Of a DNA stretch of 64,000 nucleotides, positions 16,477 through 24,878 are shown piece by piece. The position numbers were made by a program, and so were the translations under genes. Source of the stretch: Brevundimonas subvibrioides ATCC 15264 (GTDB lineage: Bacteria > Pseudomonadota > Alphaproteobacteria > Caulobacterales > Caulobacteraceae); the NCBI RefSeq assembly GCF_000144605.1, contig NC_014375.1, positions 1,984,001 through 2,048,000 of the forward strand, read 5' to 3'. Position 1 is the stretch's first letter. The number at the start of each line of letters is the position of its first letter. The notes below the pieces were generated by a model that was given only the letters and a program-made list of their open reading frames with translations, did no database searches and had not been told where the DNA came from.

Positions 16477-17356
16477 CGGGTCGCTGGATCCGGCTCTCGC
16501 GAGGTGGCTCGAGGATCCACGGGTGGCGCTCCGGGTGCCGGCGGATCTCGCGGCCTTCCGGAGCGGCGCGAACGGCTATCTCGCCCGGGCACCGAAACCG
16601 GAGATCCTGACGGTCGAAAACCTGGAGATCGCCGGACCCGGCGGGCCCCTGCCCCTGAAACTCTATCGGTCGACCGGCGACGCGGACACCGCGATCGTGG
16701 TCTTCCTGCATGGTGGAGCCTTCGTCTTCGGCGACCTGGACACCCACGACGCCCTGTGCCGACGCCTGGCCCTGAGCACCGGGCTGACCGTCGTCTCGGT
16801 CGATTACCGCCTGGCCCCCGAGCACCCCTACCCCGCCGGTCTCGACGACGCGCTCGCGGCCGTCCGGTGGGTCCGGTCCAACTTTCCCGGTACGCCCCTG
16901 GGGCTAGCCGGCGACAGCGCCGGGGCCTGGCTGGCCATCGCGACGGCCCTGCGGTGCGCGGGCGAGCACCCGCCCATCGCGGGGCTCGGCCTCCTCTATC
17001 CTGCGATCGACGCGCGGTGCGACAGCGCCTCCCAGATGGCTTTCGGTCGCGACCATATGCTGACGCGCGACTTCATGGCCTGGGCCTGGAGCGTGTTCGC
17101 GAGCGAAAGCATGCCCGATCTGACCAAGGTCGACCTGTCCGGCCTGCCGCCGAGCGTGGTGATCACTGCGGGGTTCGATCCTCTTCGGGATGAGGGCCAG
17201 GGCCTGATTGACCGGGCACGAGCGGCGGGGGTTCAGGTCGTCGGCCACCACTATCCAGATATGATCCATGGGTTTGCCGGATTGCCTCAAGGCAGCAAAC
17301 GCGGCGACGAGGCTCTTGATCGACTGTCGGAGGGGCTGGTCTCAGCCCTGACCTGA
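16463..17356 (+). CDS. HSL-type (hydrolase fold-3) esterase/lactonase
   Basis: A 297-aa alpha/beta hydrolase of the hormone-sensitive-lipase family. The oxyanion-hole HGGAFVFG is at about residues 83-90, the nucleophile GDSAG has its Ser near 152, the acid is in FDPLRDEG and the His in MIHGFAGL. The GTG at 16463 is chosen as start because GGAGAGGCG precedes it and residues further upstream (inside the monooxygenase gene) are not protein-like. It overlaps the monooxygenase stop by 14 bases, so the two are co-translated. Most likely it opens the ester or lactone made by the monooxygenase. Confidence 0.85.
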   Translation: MPPPDGSLDPALARWLEDPRVALRVPADLAAFRSGANGYLARAPKPEILTVENLEIAGPGGPLPLKLYRSTGDADTAIVVFLHGGAFVFGDLDTHDALCRRLALSTGLTVVSVDYRLAPEHPYPAGLDDALAAVRWVRSNFPGTPLGLAGDSAGAWLAIATALRCAGEHPPIAGLGLLYPAIDARCDSASQMAFGRDHMLTRDFMAWAWSVFASESMPDLTKVDLSGLPPSVVITAGFDPLRDEGQGLIDRARAAGVQVVGHHYPDMIHGFAGLPQGSKRGDEALDRLSEGLVSALT

Positions 17357-17363
17357 TTGGCGC

Positions 17364-18149
17364 TCAGAGGCCGCTGAAGTCCGCCGGACGTCGGGCGACG
17401 AAGGCCGCGATGCCCTCCTGTCCCTCTGGCCCGGCGATGGCTTCGGCGATGCCTCGGGCCTCGCGTTCCAGCTGTGTCTCGAGCCCGTTCGACAGGGACT
17501 GATGGAGCAGAGCCCGCGTGCGCGCAAAGGCGAGTCGCGGCCCCTGGGCGAGTGTCGTGGCGACAGCGAGCGCCTCGGCCTGCAAGGCATCGTCGTCGAT
17601 CACCCGGGTGATCAGGCCGATTCGTTCTGCCTCGGTCGCATCGATCCGTTCGCCGGTCAACGCGAGCCGCTGGGCCTGGCGAAATCCGACCAGGCGCGGC
17701 AGGAGCCATGTCGCGCCGCCATCCGGTGTCAGGCCGATCGCCCCATAGGCCATAGCAAACTTCGCCGACCTGGCCGCGAGGGCGACATCGCCCAGGATAG
17801 CCAATCCGAACCCGGCACCGGCTGCTGCGCCATTGATCGCCGTGACCAGCGGCTTGTCCATGCGGGCAAGCCGCGCGACCGCCACGTGCAAGGACGCCGT
17901 GAGGCCATCGACGAGGGCGGACGCACCGGTCCCGGTCGCGGCGAATGCTTTCACGTCGCCCCCAACGCAGAAGGCCCGCCCCTGCCCCGTCAGCAGAACC
18001 GCCCGCACCGCATCGTCGCTGGCAATGTGAAGGGTCGCTTTCAGAAGACTGTCCGCCATCTCCTGATCGATGGCGTTGCCGCTGTCGGGGCGCGACAGGG
18101 TCAGTACCGCGACGCGATCGCGAACTTCGACCTGAACGGCTTCGGTCAT
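17364..18149 (-). CDS. Enoyl-CoA hydratase/isomerase family protein
   Basis: A 261-aa crotonase-fold protein. The CoA-binding and oxyanion segments are seen: GRAFCVGGDVKAFAATG (about residues 54-70), INGAAAGAGFGLAILGDVAL (about 100-119) and GLTPDGGATWLLPRLVG (about 133-149). Glu residues at the classical hydratase positions are not obvious (TPDGG replaces the usual pattern with a second Glu), so it may be an isomerase or another crotonase activity. The start ATG overlaps the thiolase stop by four bases (ATGA). It is the last gene of the five-gene minus-strand operon. Confidence 0.85.
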   Translation of the reverse strand: MTEAVQVEVRDRVAVLTLSRPDSGNAIDQEMADSLLKATLHIASDDAVRAVLLTGQGRAFCVGGDVKAFAATGTGASALVDGLTASLHVAVARLARMDKPLVTAINGAAAGAGFGLAILGDVALAARSAKFAMAYGAIGLTPDGGATWLLPRLVGFRQAQRLALTGERIDATEAERIGLITRVIDDDALQAEALAVATTLAQGPRLAFARTRALLHQSLSNGLETQLEREARGIAEAIAGPEGQEGIAAFVARRPADFSGL

Positions 18150-19336
18150 CGCTTCAGCACGATGGAGCCGCCATTGGCTCCAAGGCCCAGGACGGCCGAC
18201 ATCGCGATGCGGGCACCCTCGACCTGGCGCTCGCCGGCCCGGTCCTGCAGCTGCCACGCCAGTTCGCAGACCTGCATCAGCGCCTGGGCCGTCGTGGCCT
18301 CACCGAACGACAGGAAGCCCCCGCTGGGATTCACCGGCAAATGGCCGCCGAGGGTCAGCTCCCCGGACAGCAGCATTCCATCGGCCTGCCCCGGCTCGAA
18401 GAAGCCGAACAGCTCGGGCCAGGCCAGGATGTGCCAAGCGGTGTTGTCGGCGATCTCGACCAAGTCGATGTCGTCGGCCCCGATACCGGCCAGGGCCCAC
18501 GCCCTGTGGACCGCCGAGACGACCTCGCTGGTGTGCGAAACATCGGGGCGCGGCGTCGCGCCGACGGTGGGGATGCGCGCGGCAGGGTCGCCGAAGCGGC
18601 CGGTGGCGATGGCGCTGGCGGCGACCTCGATCATCGGTCCTCCCGCGCGGCGCGCCTGCGCCTCGGATCCGAGGATAACGGCGGCGGCCCCGTCGCTGAC
18701 CGCGCAGATCTCGAGCAGGTGCAAGGGGTCGCTGACCATGGGAGAGGCCATAACCTCGTCCACGGTCGAGGGTGTCCGGAACCGGGCGTAGGGGTTGAGC
18801 GCCCCGTGGCGGCGCATCATGACCGAGGCGGCGGCGTAGGTTTCAGCGGTGGTACCGTGATCGTGCATCCGGCGCCGGGCTTCCATCGCCCAATAGGCCG
18901 GATTGGTGGCCCCCATGGTCTTCCAGCGCAGGAAGTCATGATCGGCCGGATCGTCCGCAGAGCCGGGCGGGCGCGGGATGAACCCCTTGGGCATCCGTTC
19001 CGCTCCCATGGCCGCCACGGTCTCGTACTGGCCGCTGGCGATCAGCATATGGGCGGTGTGGAAGGCGACGGCCCCGGCCGCACAGGCTCCGCCGACATTG
19101 ATGCAGGCCAGTCCGTGTTCCGAGACGGCCTGCGTCAGTTCGTTGGCGTGCAGGCCCCATCCCATCCCGCCCTCGAAGCGCGAACTGGCGGCGACCAGCC
19201 CCTGCAGGTCGCGCCACTCCAGCGACGCCTCGCCCAGCGCGGCCTTCACGGCATGGATGGCCAGTTCGACCTGGGTCGTTTCCGGCCATTTGCCCCAAGG
19301 GTGCGCCCCGACACCCAGCACATAGACCGGCCTCAT
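18146..19336 (-). CDS. SCP-x/lipid-transfer-type thiolase
   Basis: A 396-aa thiolase-fold protein of the SCP-2 thiolase/acetyl-CoA acetyltransferase type, expected to cleave a beta-ketoacyl-CoA. The nucleophilic Cys is present in NVGGACAAGAVAF (near residue 88), unlike the paralogue at 49.9-51.1 kb. Other family segments are MVSDPLHLLEICAVSDGAAA, the His-containing AWHILAWPELFGF region and HLPVNPSGGFLSFGE. The end GLGANGGSIVLKR lacks the usual C-terminal CxG cysteine. It is translationally coupled to both neighbours (4-bp overlaps). The DUF35 protein encoded just upstream is the usual partner of such thiolases. Confidence 0.85.
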   Translation of the reverse strand: MRPVYVLGVGAHPWGKWPETTQVELAIHAVKAALGEASLEWRDLQGLVAASSRFEGGMGWGLHANELTQAVSEHGLACINVGGACAAGAVAFHTAHMLIASGQYETVAAMGAERMPKGFIPRPPGSADDPADHDFLRWKTMGATNPAYWAMEARRRMHDHGTTAETYAAASVMMRRHGALNPYARFRTPSTVDEVMASPMVSDPLHLLEICAVSDGAAAVILGSEAQARRAGGPMIEVAASAIATGRFGDPAARIPTVGATPRPDVSHTSEVVSAVHRAWALAGIGADDIDLVEIADNTAWHILAWPELFGFFEPGQADGMLLSGELTLGGHLPVNPSGGFLSFGEATTAQALMQVCELAWQLQDRAGERQVEGARIAMSAVLGLGANGGSIVLKR

Positions 19337-19764
19337 GCGTCCGCTCTATCGTCGGGAACGAAGCTATGGGTCACGACGGCTGTCCCGGCATCGTCGTTCA
19401 CAACCAGCGTGGAAAGGCGGAGCGGCATGCCGATCCGGAGATCGTCCGGCGGCGCATCCACGATGCCCATCACCCGCAGACCGTCCTCGACGTCCACGAG
19501 CCCCAGGGCATAGGGCTGCCATGGCTCGAGCGCGAACAGGGCCGGCGGTCGGTAACGCTGGATCGTGAAACTGTAGAGCCTCCCGCGTCCGGCGATACGC
19601 GCGGGTACCACACGCTTGTCCTGGCACTCCGGATTCCGGCAGCTGACGACCCGGGGATAGTAGAGCGACCCGCAATCCCCGCAGCGGGTGCCCAGCAAGG
19701 CCGGCGCCGCCTCGTCCAGTGCGAGCGACTCGCCAACGACGGCTGTGATGGCTTGGTCGGTCAT
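19333..19764 (-). CDS. DUF35 OB-fold zinc-ribbon protein (thiolase partner)
   Basis: A 143-aa protein with an N-terminal rubredoxin-like zinc ribbon (RCGDCGSLYYPRVVSCRNPE, cysteines at about 28, 31, 42 and 47) and a C-terminal OB fold (GRGRLYSFTIQRY, YALGLVDVEDGLRVMGIVD). Members of this family form complexes with SCP-x thiolases or aldolases and present the acyl-CoA substrate. Its stop overlaps the thiolase start by four bases, which supports a complex. All four zinc cysteines are intact here, in contrast to the second cluster. Confidence 0.88.
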   Translation of the reverse strand: MTDQAITAVVGESLALDEAAPALLGTRCGDCGSLYYPRVVSCRNPECQDKRVVPARIAGRGRLYSFTIQRYRPPALFALEPWQPYALGLVDVEDGLRVMGIVDAPPDDLRIGMPLRLSTLVVNDDAGTAVVTHSFVPDDRADA

Positions 19765-19774
19765 GCGCAGCCCC

Positions 19775-20323
19775 TCAGAGCGAGAGGATGTCGCGGGTTT
19801 CGCGGAAGTAGAGGAGACCGCTGTTCACGTCGGTGACCTCGACCGCATGGCGCACGTATCGCCGGCCGCGCTTCTCGAACTTCTCGGTCGCCCGGGTCGT
19901 GATCCGCACGGTCGCCCCGACGGGGATTGGCTCCACGATCTCGGAGTCATGATAGGTATGGATCGAGCCGATCGAGAACGGTCGCGTGGCGTCGAACTGC
20001 ACCGACAGGACGAAATGCGAGACCAGCAAGGGCGGCACGATCGCCCCGCCGAACGGTGACTCACCCTCGATGTGCCAGCTGTTCATCCGCCAGCCTTCGT
20101 ACCAGGGATTGAAGTCCTCGACCCCGTCCGAATACAGGATCACCAGCTCCGCGGAGAGGTGGAGGTCGCGCGACAGCTCGTCTCCGATCTCGACCATGTC
20201 CCAGTAGGGTCGCGCTTCCGAGGCGAGACCGTCGATGAAGGTGCGCGTCTGTCGGGCCTGAAGGGGGCTCATGGGCTTGAGCGCGTCGGTAGCCGGGCGG
20301 TGGGATTGGGTCTGCGGTGTCAT
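19775..20323 (-). CDS. MaoC-like (hot-dog) dehydratase-type protein, larger subunit
   Basis: A 182-aa hot-dog-fold protein of the FAS1/MaoC N-terminal-like type. Seen: PYWDMVEIGDELSRDL (about residues 38-53), a YSDGVEDFNPWYEGWRMNS stretch, then PFGGAIVPPLLVSHFVLSVQ and a strand-rich C-terminal half. The classical MaoC hydratase motif (D-x4-H within N..H.D) is not complete in this subunit. Together with the next protein upstream it may form a heteromeric enoyl-CoA hydratase, as in steroid side-chain pathways. The pairing is inferred from adjacency. Confidence 0.7.
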   Translation of the reverse strand: MTPQTQSHRPATDALKPMSPLQARQTRTFIDGLASEARPYWDMVEIGDELSRDLHLSAELVILYSDGVEDFNPWYEGWRMNSWHIEGESPFGGAIVPPLLVSHFVLSVQFDATRPFSIGSIHTYHDSEIVEPIPVGATVRITTRATEKFEKRGRRYVRHAVEVTDVNSGLLYFRETRDILSL

Positions 20324-20350
20324 GGCATCAGTTCCTTGCAGGGCGCGCGA

Positions 20351-20797
20351 TCAGACGCCGACATCGACTTCGACCCAGCCGGCCGTCTTCTTCTCGCCGG
20401 CCTCGTTCTCGGCCCAGACATCGACGATGAAGCGATGACCGCTGCCCTTCGGCTGCTTCTCGCGCACCACGCCCTGGGTCGAGATGATCTCGTCGGCGAA
20501 GGTCGACGCGACGTATTTGAGAACCACGCGTGAGCCCTTGAAGAAGGCGGCCCCGAAATGATTGACGCACATCTCGGCGATGTAGGCCGATGACATCTCG
20601 CCGGTCTGGATCGGAGCCTTGAGACCGGTCTCAGCGGCATAAACCGGATCCCAGTGGTTCGGATTGAACCGGCCCCACAGACGCGAACCCATCAACTGGA
20701 TCGCGGCCTTCTTGCGCAGACTCTGCAGTCGGTAGCCGACCGGTGTCGCCGGCGTGATCGCCAGGTCCAGCGGTAGCGATGCCCCAGTGCCATCCAT
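20351..20797 (-). CDS. MaoC-like (hot-dog) hydratase-type protein, smaller subunit
   Basis: A 148-aa hot-dog protein: RLWGRFNPNHWDPVYAAETG near residue 38, then IQTGEMSSAYIAEMCVNHFG and YVASTFADEIISTQGVV. The segment FNPNHWDPVYA aligns with the catalytic region of MaoC hydratases (D-x4-H), where here N-x-x-H-W-D is seen. Start: ATG 20797 after GTAGGAGTGGGCC. It is the first gene of the minus-strand operon running to 17364, transcribed from the promoter region at about 20.9 kb, and is probably the partner of the larger MaoC-like protein. Confidence 0.7.
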   Translation of the reverse strand: MDGTGASLPLDLAITPATPVGYRLQSLRKKAAIQLMGSRLWGRFNPNHWDPVYAAETGLKAPIQTGEMSSAYIAEMCVNHFGAAFFKGSRVVLKYVASTFADEIISTQGVVREKQPKGSGHRFIVDVWAENEAGEKKTAGWVEVDVGV

Positions 20798-20890
20798 GGC
20801 CCACTCCTACTCCCATCTGCGCGACTCTGACGGCCGCTGCCGGGGCGATGATCGCGATGCACGACCGTCTGGAGCCCCTCCAGCACACTA

Positions 20891-20932
20891 TCAACGCGCT
20901 CGTTGATTTCTGTCAACACCGGTATTGACAGA
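20891..20932. promoter_or_regulatory. Divergent promoter region with two palindromic operators
   Basis: The first site, TCAACGCGCTCGTTGA (20891-20906), has the same arms as the site at 14792-14807. The second has perfect 8-bp arms TCTGTCAA (20909-20916) and TTGACAGA (20925-20932), which place a TTGACA -35 hexamer on each strand. On the minus strand TTGACA plus 17 bases leads to TGATAG as a -10, and the first palindrome lies inside that spacer, a classic repressor position. A -10 for the plus-strand receptor gene is not clear. Confidence 0.6.
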
Positions 20933-21021
20933 TCGTACGGCACCGGTCTTCCTGAGCTGGTCGCAAGGACTCGCACAAGACGAGCGGATGGCGACAGGGA
21001 TTGGAAAGTCAGGGGAGAGCC

Positions 21022-23502
21022 ATGGCTGTATCTACGAAATCGCTGCTGATGGCGGGTAGCGCCGCAGCCTTGCTGCTGGTCGCTTCGGGACCTGCGTTCG
21101 CGCAGTCGGCCGACAGCCAGAGCGCGACACCCCCGCAAGATGCCTCGTCGGTCGACGACATCGTGGTCACCGCCCGGCGGCGATCGGAGACGCTGATCAG
21201 CGTTCCCGTCGTCGTGAATGTGGTGACGGCCGAGACCCTGGAGCGGAACCGGGCCGACGACCTGTCACGCATCGGAGAGCTCACCCCGACGGTCGTCGTC
21301 GGGGCGTACAAGTCGAACGGCGGGGGATCGATCGCCATTCGTGGCATCAGTTCCCCGGCCAATCAGACCGGCTTTGAACAGGCGGTGTCGGTCGCTATCG
21401 ATGGCGTCCAGACCAGCGACGGCCGGATCACCCAGATGGGCTTCTTCGACCTGCAACAGGTCGAGGTCCTGAAAGGCCCGCAGGCGCTGTTCTTTGGCAA
21501 GAACAGCCCCGCGGGCGTCATTTCGATCAAGTCCGCAGATCCCACCGACGAGTTCGAGGCGGGCTTCCGCGCCGGTTACGAGTTCGAGGGCGACGAGGCC
21601 ACGATCGACGGCTACGTCTCCGGTCCCCTGGCGGAGGGCCTGAATGCCCGTCTGGCCCTGCGCTATCGCAACCTGGACGGCTGGCTCACCAATACCGCCC
21701 AGCCCATCGCCAACCCGTTCTATACGGTGGCGTCCGGGGCCCCGATCGGTGCCGCGACGCTACCGGGCGTCTCCGACAGCCGCCCCGGCGACGAGGAAAT
21801 CCTCGGCCGCCTTACCCTCACGGCCGAGATCGCCCCGACCATCACCGGGCGACTGAAACTGTTCATGGGCCACAACGAGGACGCGGGCCCCGGTGTCGCC
21901 ACCCAGAACATCGGATCCTGCTCCGGCGGCTCCAATCCGAGGGTCTATGGCATCGCCGACCCCTTTGCGGATTGCGTCGCCGACAACCGCACGACAAGCG
22001 GCGACCTGCCCGACGCGATCGCGCGCACGATGCGCGGGTATCGCGGCAACAACAGAGCGTATGGCGAGCTGGACGTCTTCACAGGCGTGCTCGACTTCGA
22101 CTGGGCCCTGACCGACGCGCTGAACCTGTCGTCCACCACCGGCTACAACTCGACGCAGTACGAGTTCCTGTCGGGCCTGGATCAGACGACCTATTCGCAG
22201 CTGGCCTTCTACAATCGGCAGACCAACCAGGAGATCAGCCAGGAATTCCGGCTGACCAGCGATTACGCCGGACCTTTGAACTTCATGCTGGGGGCCTTCT
22301 ATCAGGTCACCGATCTGTTCACGACGAACGACACCAAGCTGCGGGACAGCAACTACCAGGCCGCGTCCGGCAGGTTCTCTACCTATGAGGACTACGCCAA
22401 GCAGAGCGGCGAGACCCAGTCGGTCTTCGGCCAGCTGGTCTATGACCTGACCGACACGATCGAGATCGCGGGCGGTGTGCGGTGGACGCGTGAACAGAAG
22501 GACTTCGCCAAGCGCAACCTCTACGGCATCGGCACCTTCGCCACCCAGAACACGACGTATGCCGGCTCGTCGAACGTCGGCGAGATCCAGGGCCGCTTCG
22601 AGGATGAAAACATCTCTCCCGAAGCGACGATCACCTGGCGTCCGGACAGCAACCACACCGTCTTCCTGGCCTACAAGACGGGCTACAAGTCCGGAGGGTT
22701 TGGACTGACCAGCCCGTTCCAGACGACGACCGTGATCGGTGACATCGACTTCAGTCCGGAGTCGGCCAGCGGCTTCGAGGCCGGAGCCAAGGGAATCTTC
22801 GCCGATGGTCGGATCCGGGCCAACGTCGCAGCCTTCGCCTACCGGTTCGAGGATCTGCAGGTGAACACCTACGATCCGTCGCGCATCGCCTACACGATCA
22901 ACAATGCCGGCGAGGTCCAGCAGCGCGGGGTCGAGGCCGACGGGACATGGCAGGCGACGGACGCCCTGCAACTGCGGGGTGCGATCGCCTACGTCGATGC
23001 GCAGTTCAAGGACTTCGTGGGCCAGTGCTATTCCTACGCCTTCCCGACCGGGACGGTGCGGGCAACAGCCGTGGCGCCGGCCAACTGTTCGTTCGTCAAT
23101 GCGACGGCGCTGACGCTGCAGCAAGACTTCGAGGGGCGCGCGCCCGCTCGCGCACCCCAGTGGTCGGGCAGCGCCGGCTTCACCTATGAGACCCAGATCG
23201 CAGGGTTCGGCGTGGCCCTGACCGGCGACGGCTTCTACAGCGACAGCTACTATGCCTCGGAAACCATGGCCCCGGCGACGCTGCAGGAGGCCTTCTGGCG
23301 ATACAATGCCGGCGTCACCGTTACATCGCCGGATGGCCGCTACTCGGCCCAGTTGATCGGTCGCAACCTGTCGGACGAGAACTACATCCTCTATGCGGCC
23401 GACCGGACGGGCGGGGCCAGTGTGCCCGGCGCGATCGGGGAGCAGCGCGGCGTGATCGCGCGGGGCCGTGAAGTGGCCCTGCAGTTCTCGGCAAAGTTCT
23501 GA
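21022..23502 (+). CDS. TonB-dependent outer-membrane receptor
   Basis: An 826-aa outer-membrane receptor. The signal peptide (residues 1-28, LLMAGSAAALLLVASGPAFA) is followed by a TonB-box-like VDDIVVTARRR, a plug domain (GGSIAIRGISSPANQTGFEQ, then QVEVLKGPQALFFGKNSPAG) and a 22-strand-type barrel ending in a terminal Phe (REVALQFSAKF), as expected for outer-membrane assembly. It should import a substrate too large or hydrophobic for porins, most likely the compound degraded by this cluster. The ATG at 21022 follows GGGGAGAGCC. Its stop overlaps the MFS gene, and a strong hairpin follows at once. Confidence 0.92.
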   Translation: MAVSTKSLLMAGSAAALLLVASGPAFAQSADSQSATPPQDASSVDDIVVTARRRSETLISVPVVVNVVTAETLERNRADDLSRIGELTPTVVVGAYKSNGGGSIAIRGISSPANQTGFEQAVSVAIDGVQTSDGRITQMGFFDLQQVEVLKGPQALFFGKNSPAGVISIKSADPTDEFEAGFRAGYEFEGDEATIDGYVSGPLAEGLNARLALRYRNLDGWLTNTAQPIANPFYTVASGAPIGAATLPGVSDSRPGDEEILGRLTLTAEIAPTITGRLKLFMGHNEDAGPGVATQNIGSCSGGSNPRVYGIADPFADCVADNRTTSGDLPDAIARTMRGYRGNNRAYGELDVFTGVLDFDWALTDALNLSSTTGYNSTQYEFLSGLDQTTYSQLAFYNRQTNQEISQEFRLTSDYAGPLNFMLGAFYQVTDLFTTNDTKLRDSNYQAASGRFSTYEDYAKQSGETQSVFGQLVYDLTDTIEIAGGVRWTREQKDFAKRNLYGIGTFATQNTTYAGSSNVGEIQGRFEDENISPEATITWRPDSNHTVFLAYKTGYKSGGFGLTSPFQTTTVIGDIDFSPESASGFEAGAKGIFADGRIRANVAAFAYRFEDLQVNTYDPSRIAYTINNAGEVQQRGVEADGTWQATDALQLRGAIAYVDAQFKDFVGQCYSYAFPTGTVRATAVAPANCSFVNATALTLQQDFEGRAPARAPQWSGSAGFTYETQIAGFGVALTGDGFYSDSYYASETMAPATLQEAFWRYNAGVTVTSPDGRYSAQLIGRNLSDENYILYAADRTGGASVPGAIGEQRGVIARGREVALQFSAKF

Positions 23503-24875
23503 TGATGGACAGCCCCCAGGCCGCCGGATCGAAAGATCCGGCGGTTTCTTCGTTGAGAGCACCGCCCGCGACCGGCTACGCTTGGTACACGGTCGCCGTC
23601 CTGACGGTCTGCTACACCCTGTCCTTCATCGACCGGCAGATCCTCAGTCTGCTCGTCGGCCCGATCAAGGCCGAGTTCGCGGTGTCGGACACCCAGGTCG
23701 GCTTGCTGGGCGGCCTGGCTTTCTCGCTGTTCTATACCATCGTCAGCCTGCCGGCGGGACGTCTGGTCGACCGGTTCAATCGTCGAAACATCATCGCGGC
23801 CGGCGTCTTCTTCTGGAGCCTGATGACAGCCGCCTGTGCGGTCGCCATGGGGTATCCCGGTCTGTTTCTCGCCCGCATGGGCGTGGGCGTCGGCGAAGCG
23901 ACCCTCGCTCCCGCCGCCGTCTCCATGATCTCCGACACCTTCCCCAACGAGAAGCTGGGGGCCGCCATGAGCCTGTATGGCGTCGGCATCTATCTGGGCT
24001 CCGGCCTGGCGCTGCTGGTCGGCGGGCTGGTGGTCCAGCTGGTCACCCAGACCGCGACCCTGACGCTGCCCTTCTTCGGCGAAGTGGCCTCTTGGCGCGC
24101 GACCTTCCTCGTCACCGGCATTCCCGGCCTCCTGGTCGCCCTCTGGGTCCTGACCCTGCGAGAGCCGGCCCGTCGCAAGACCATCGTGGCCGCTGACGGG
24201 GCGGTCGCCCGTCTGACGGTTCGCGAGACCGTCGCGGAGATCGCCAAGCGACGGGTCGCCGTGGCCTCGATCGCGCTCGGCCTGATGTTCCAGGCGGTGG
24301 CCCTCTACGCCTTCATGCTGTGGTCGCCGGGCGTCCTGCAGCGCTCCTTCGACTGGACACCGCAACAGACCGGGCTGGTCATGGGTCTGGTCGTGCTGAT
24401 CGGCGGCAGCTTCGGGATGCTCATGGGCGGGCGTCTCAGCGACAGCGGCCTCGTGGCCGGTCGTCGGGACGCCGCGCTGCGCATCGCGACCTTCAGCTCC
24501 ATCCTCGGCACCCTCGCCTTCGGTGCGCTGATCTGGGCCCAGGGTGTTTCGGCTCCGGCTACGGTCGCGGTCTTCGCGATCGGGGTGGTCCTTCTGGCGA
24601 TGCCGGCGGGCAGTTGCTACGCGGCCTCGCAGATGGTGTTGCCCAACCAGGTCCGGGGACAGGCCCTGGCCCTGATCCTGTTCGTCGCCAACCTCGGCGG
24701 GTTGACGATGGGGCCCCTGCTGCCCGGACTCCTCAACGACTACGTCTTCCGGTCCGAAACAGCGCTCGGGCTTTCACTCGGCATCACCCTGACGCTCTCC
24801 ACGCTTCTGGCGGCACTGGCATTTGGCTGGGGACGACCGGATTATCGCAAGCATCATGAGATCCTGAACCCCTGA
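23502..24875 (+). CDS. MFS transporter (Spinster-like group)
   Basis: A 457-aa inner-membrane carrier with 12 predicted hydrophobic segments. The family signatures are SFIDRQILSLLVGPIKAEFA near residue 40, RLVDRFNRRNIIAAGVFFWS (loop 2-3 motif) and RMGVGVGEATLAPAAVSMIS. It probably carries the substrate across the inner membrane after the TonB receptor. ATG 23502 overlaps the receptor stop (TGATG); ATG 23505 or TTG 23554 are possible alternative starts. A terminator-like hairpin lies inside the first 16 codons, so the N-terminal start matters. Confidence 0.88.
   Translation: MMDSPQAAGSKDPAVSSLRAPPATGYAWYTVAVLTVCYTLSFIDRQILSLLVGPIKAEFAVSDTQVGLLGGLAFSLFYTIVSLPAGRLVDRFNRRNIIAAGVFFWSLMTAACAVAMGYPGLFLARMGVGVGEATLAPAAVSMISDTFPNEKLGAAMSLYGVGIYLGSGLALLVGGLVVQLVTQTATLTLPFFGEVASWRATFLVTGIPGLLVALWVLTLREPARRKTIVAADGAVARLTVRETVAEIAKRRVAVASIALGLMFQAVALYAFMLWSPGVLQRSFDWTPQQTGLVMGLVVLIGGSFGMLMGGRLSDSGLVAGRRDAALRIATFSSILGTLAFGALIWAQGVSAPATVAVFAIGVVLLAMPAGSCYAASQMVLPNQVRGQALALILFVANLGGLTMGPLLPGLLNDYVFRSETALGLSLGITLTLSTLLAALAFGWGRPDYRKHHEILNP
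23521..23550 (+). terminator. Intrinsic-terminator-like hairpin between TonB receptor and MFS genes
   Basis: A perfect 10-bp stem, CCGCCGGATC / GATCCGGCGG, with a GAAA tetraloop (23521-23544) is followed by TTTCTT. It starts 18 bases after the receptor stop but lies inside the annotated N-terminus of the MFS gene, encoding AAGSKDPAV. It could partly terminate transcription and so give more receptor than carrier mRNA. Confidence 0.7.
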
Positions 24876-24878
24876 ACC

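Noticed and set aside
21760-23562. 600-codon antisense frame over the TonB receptor
   Set aside because: Antisense shadow of a GC-rich gene with no domain or ribosome-binding site; the sense strand is a complete receptor.
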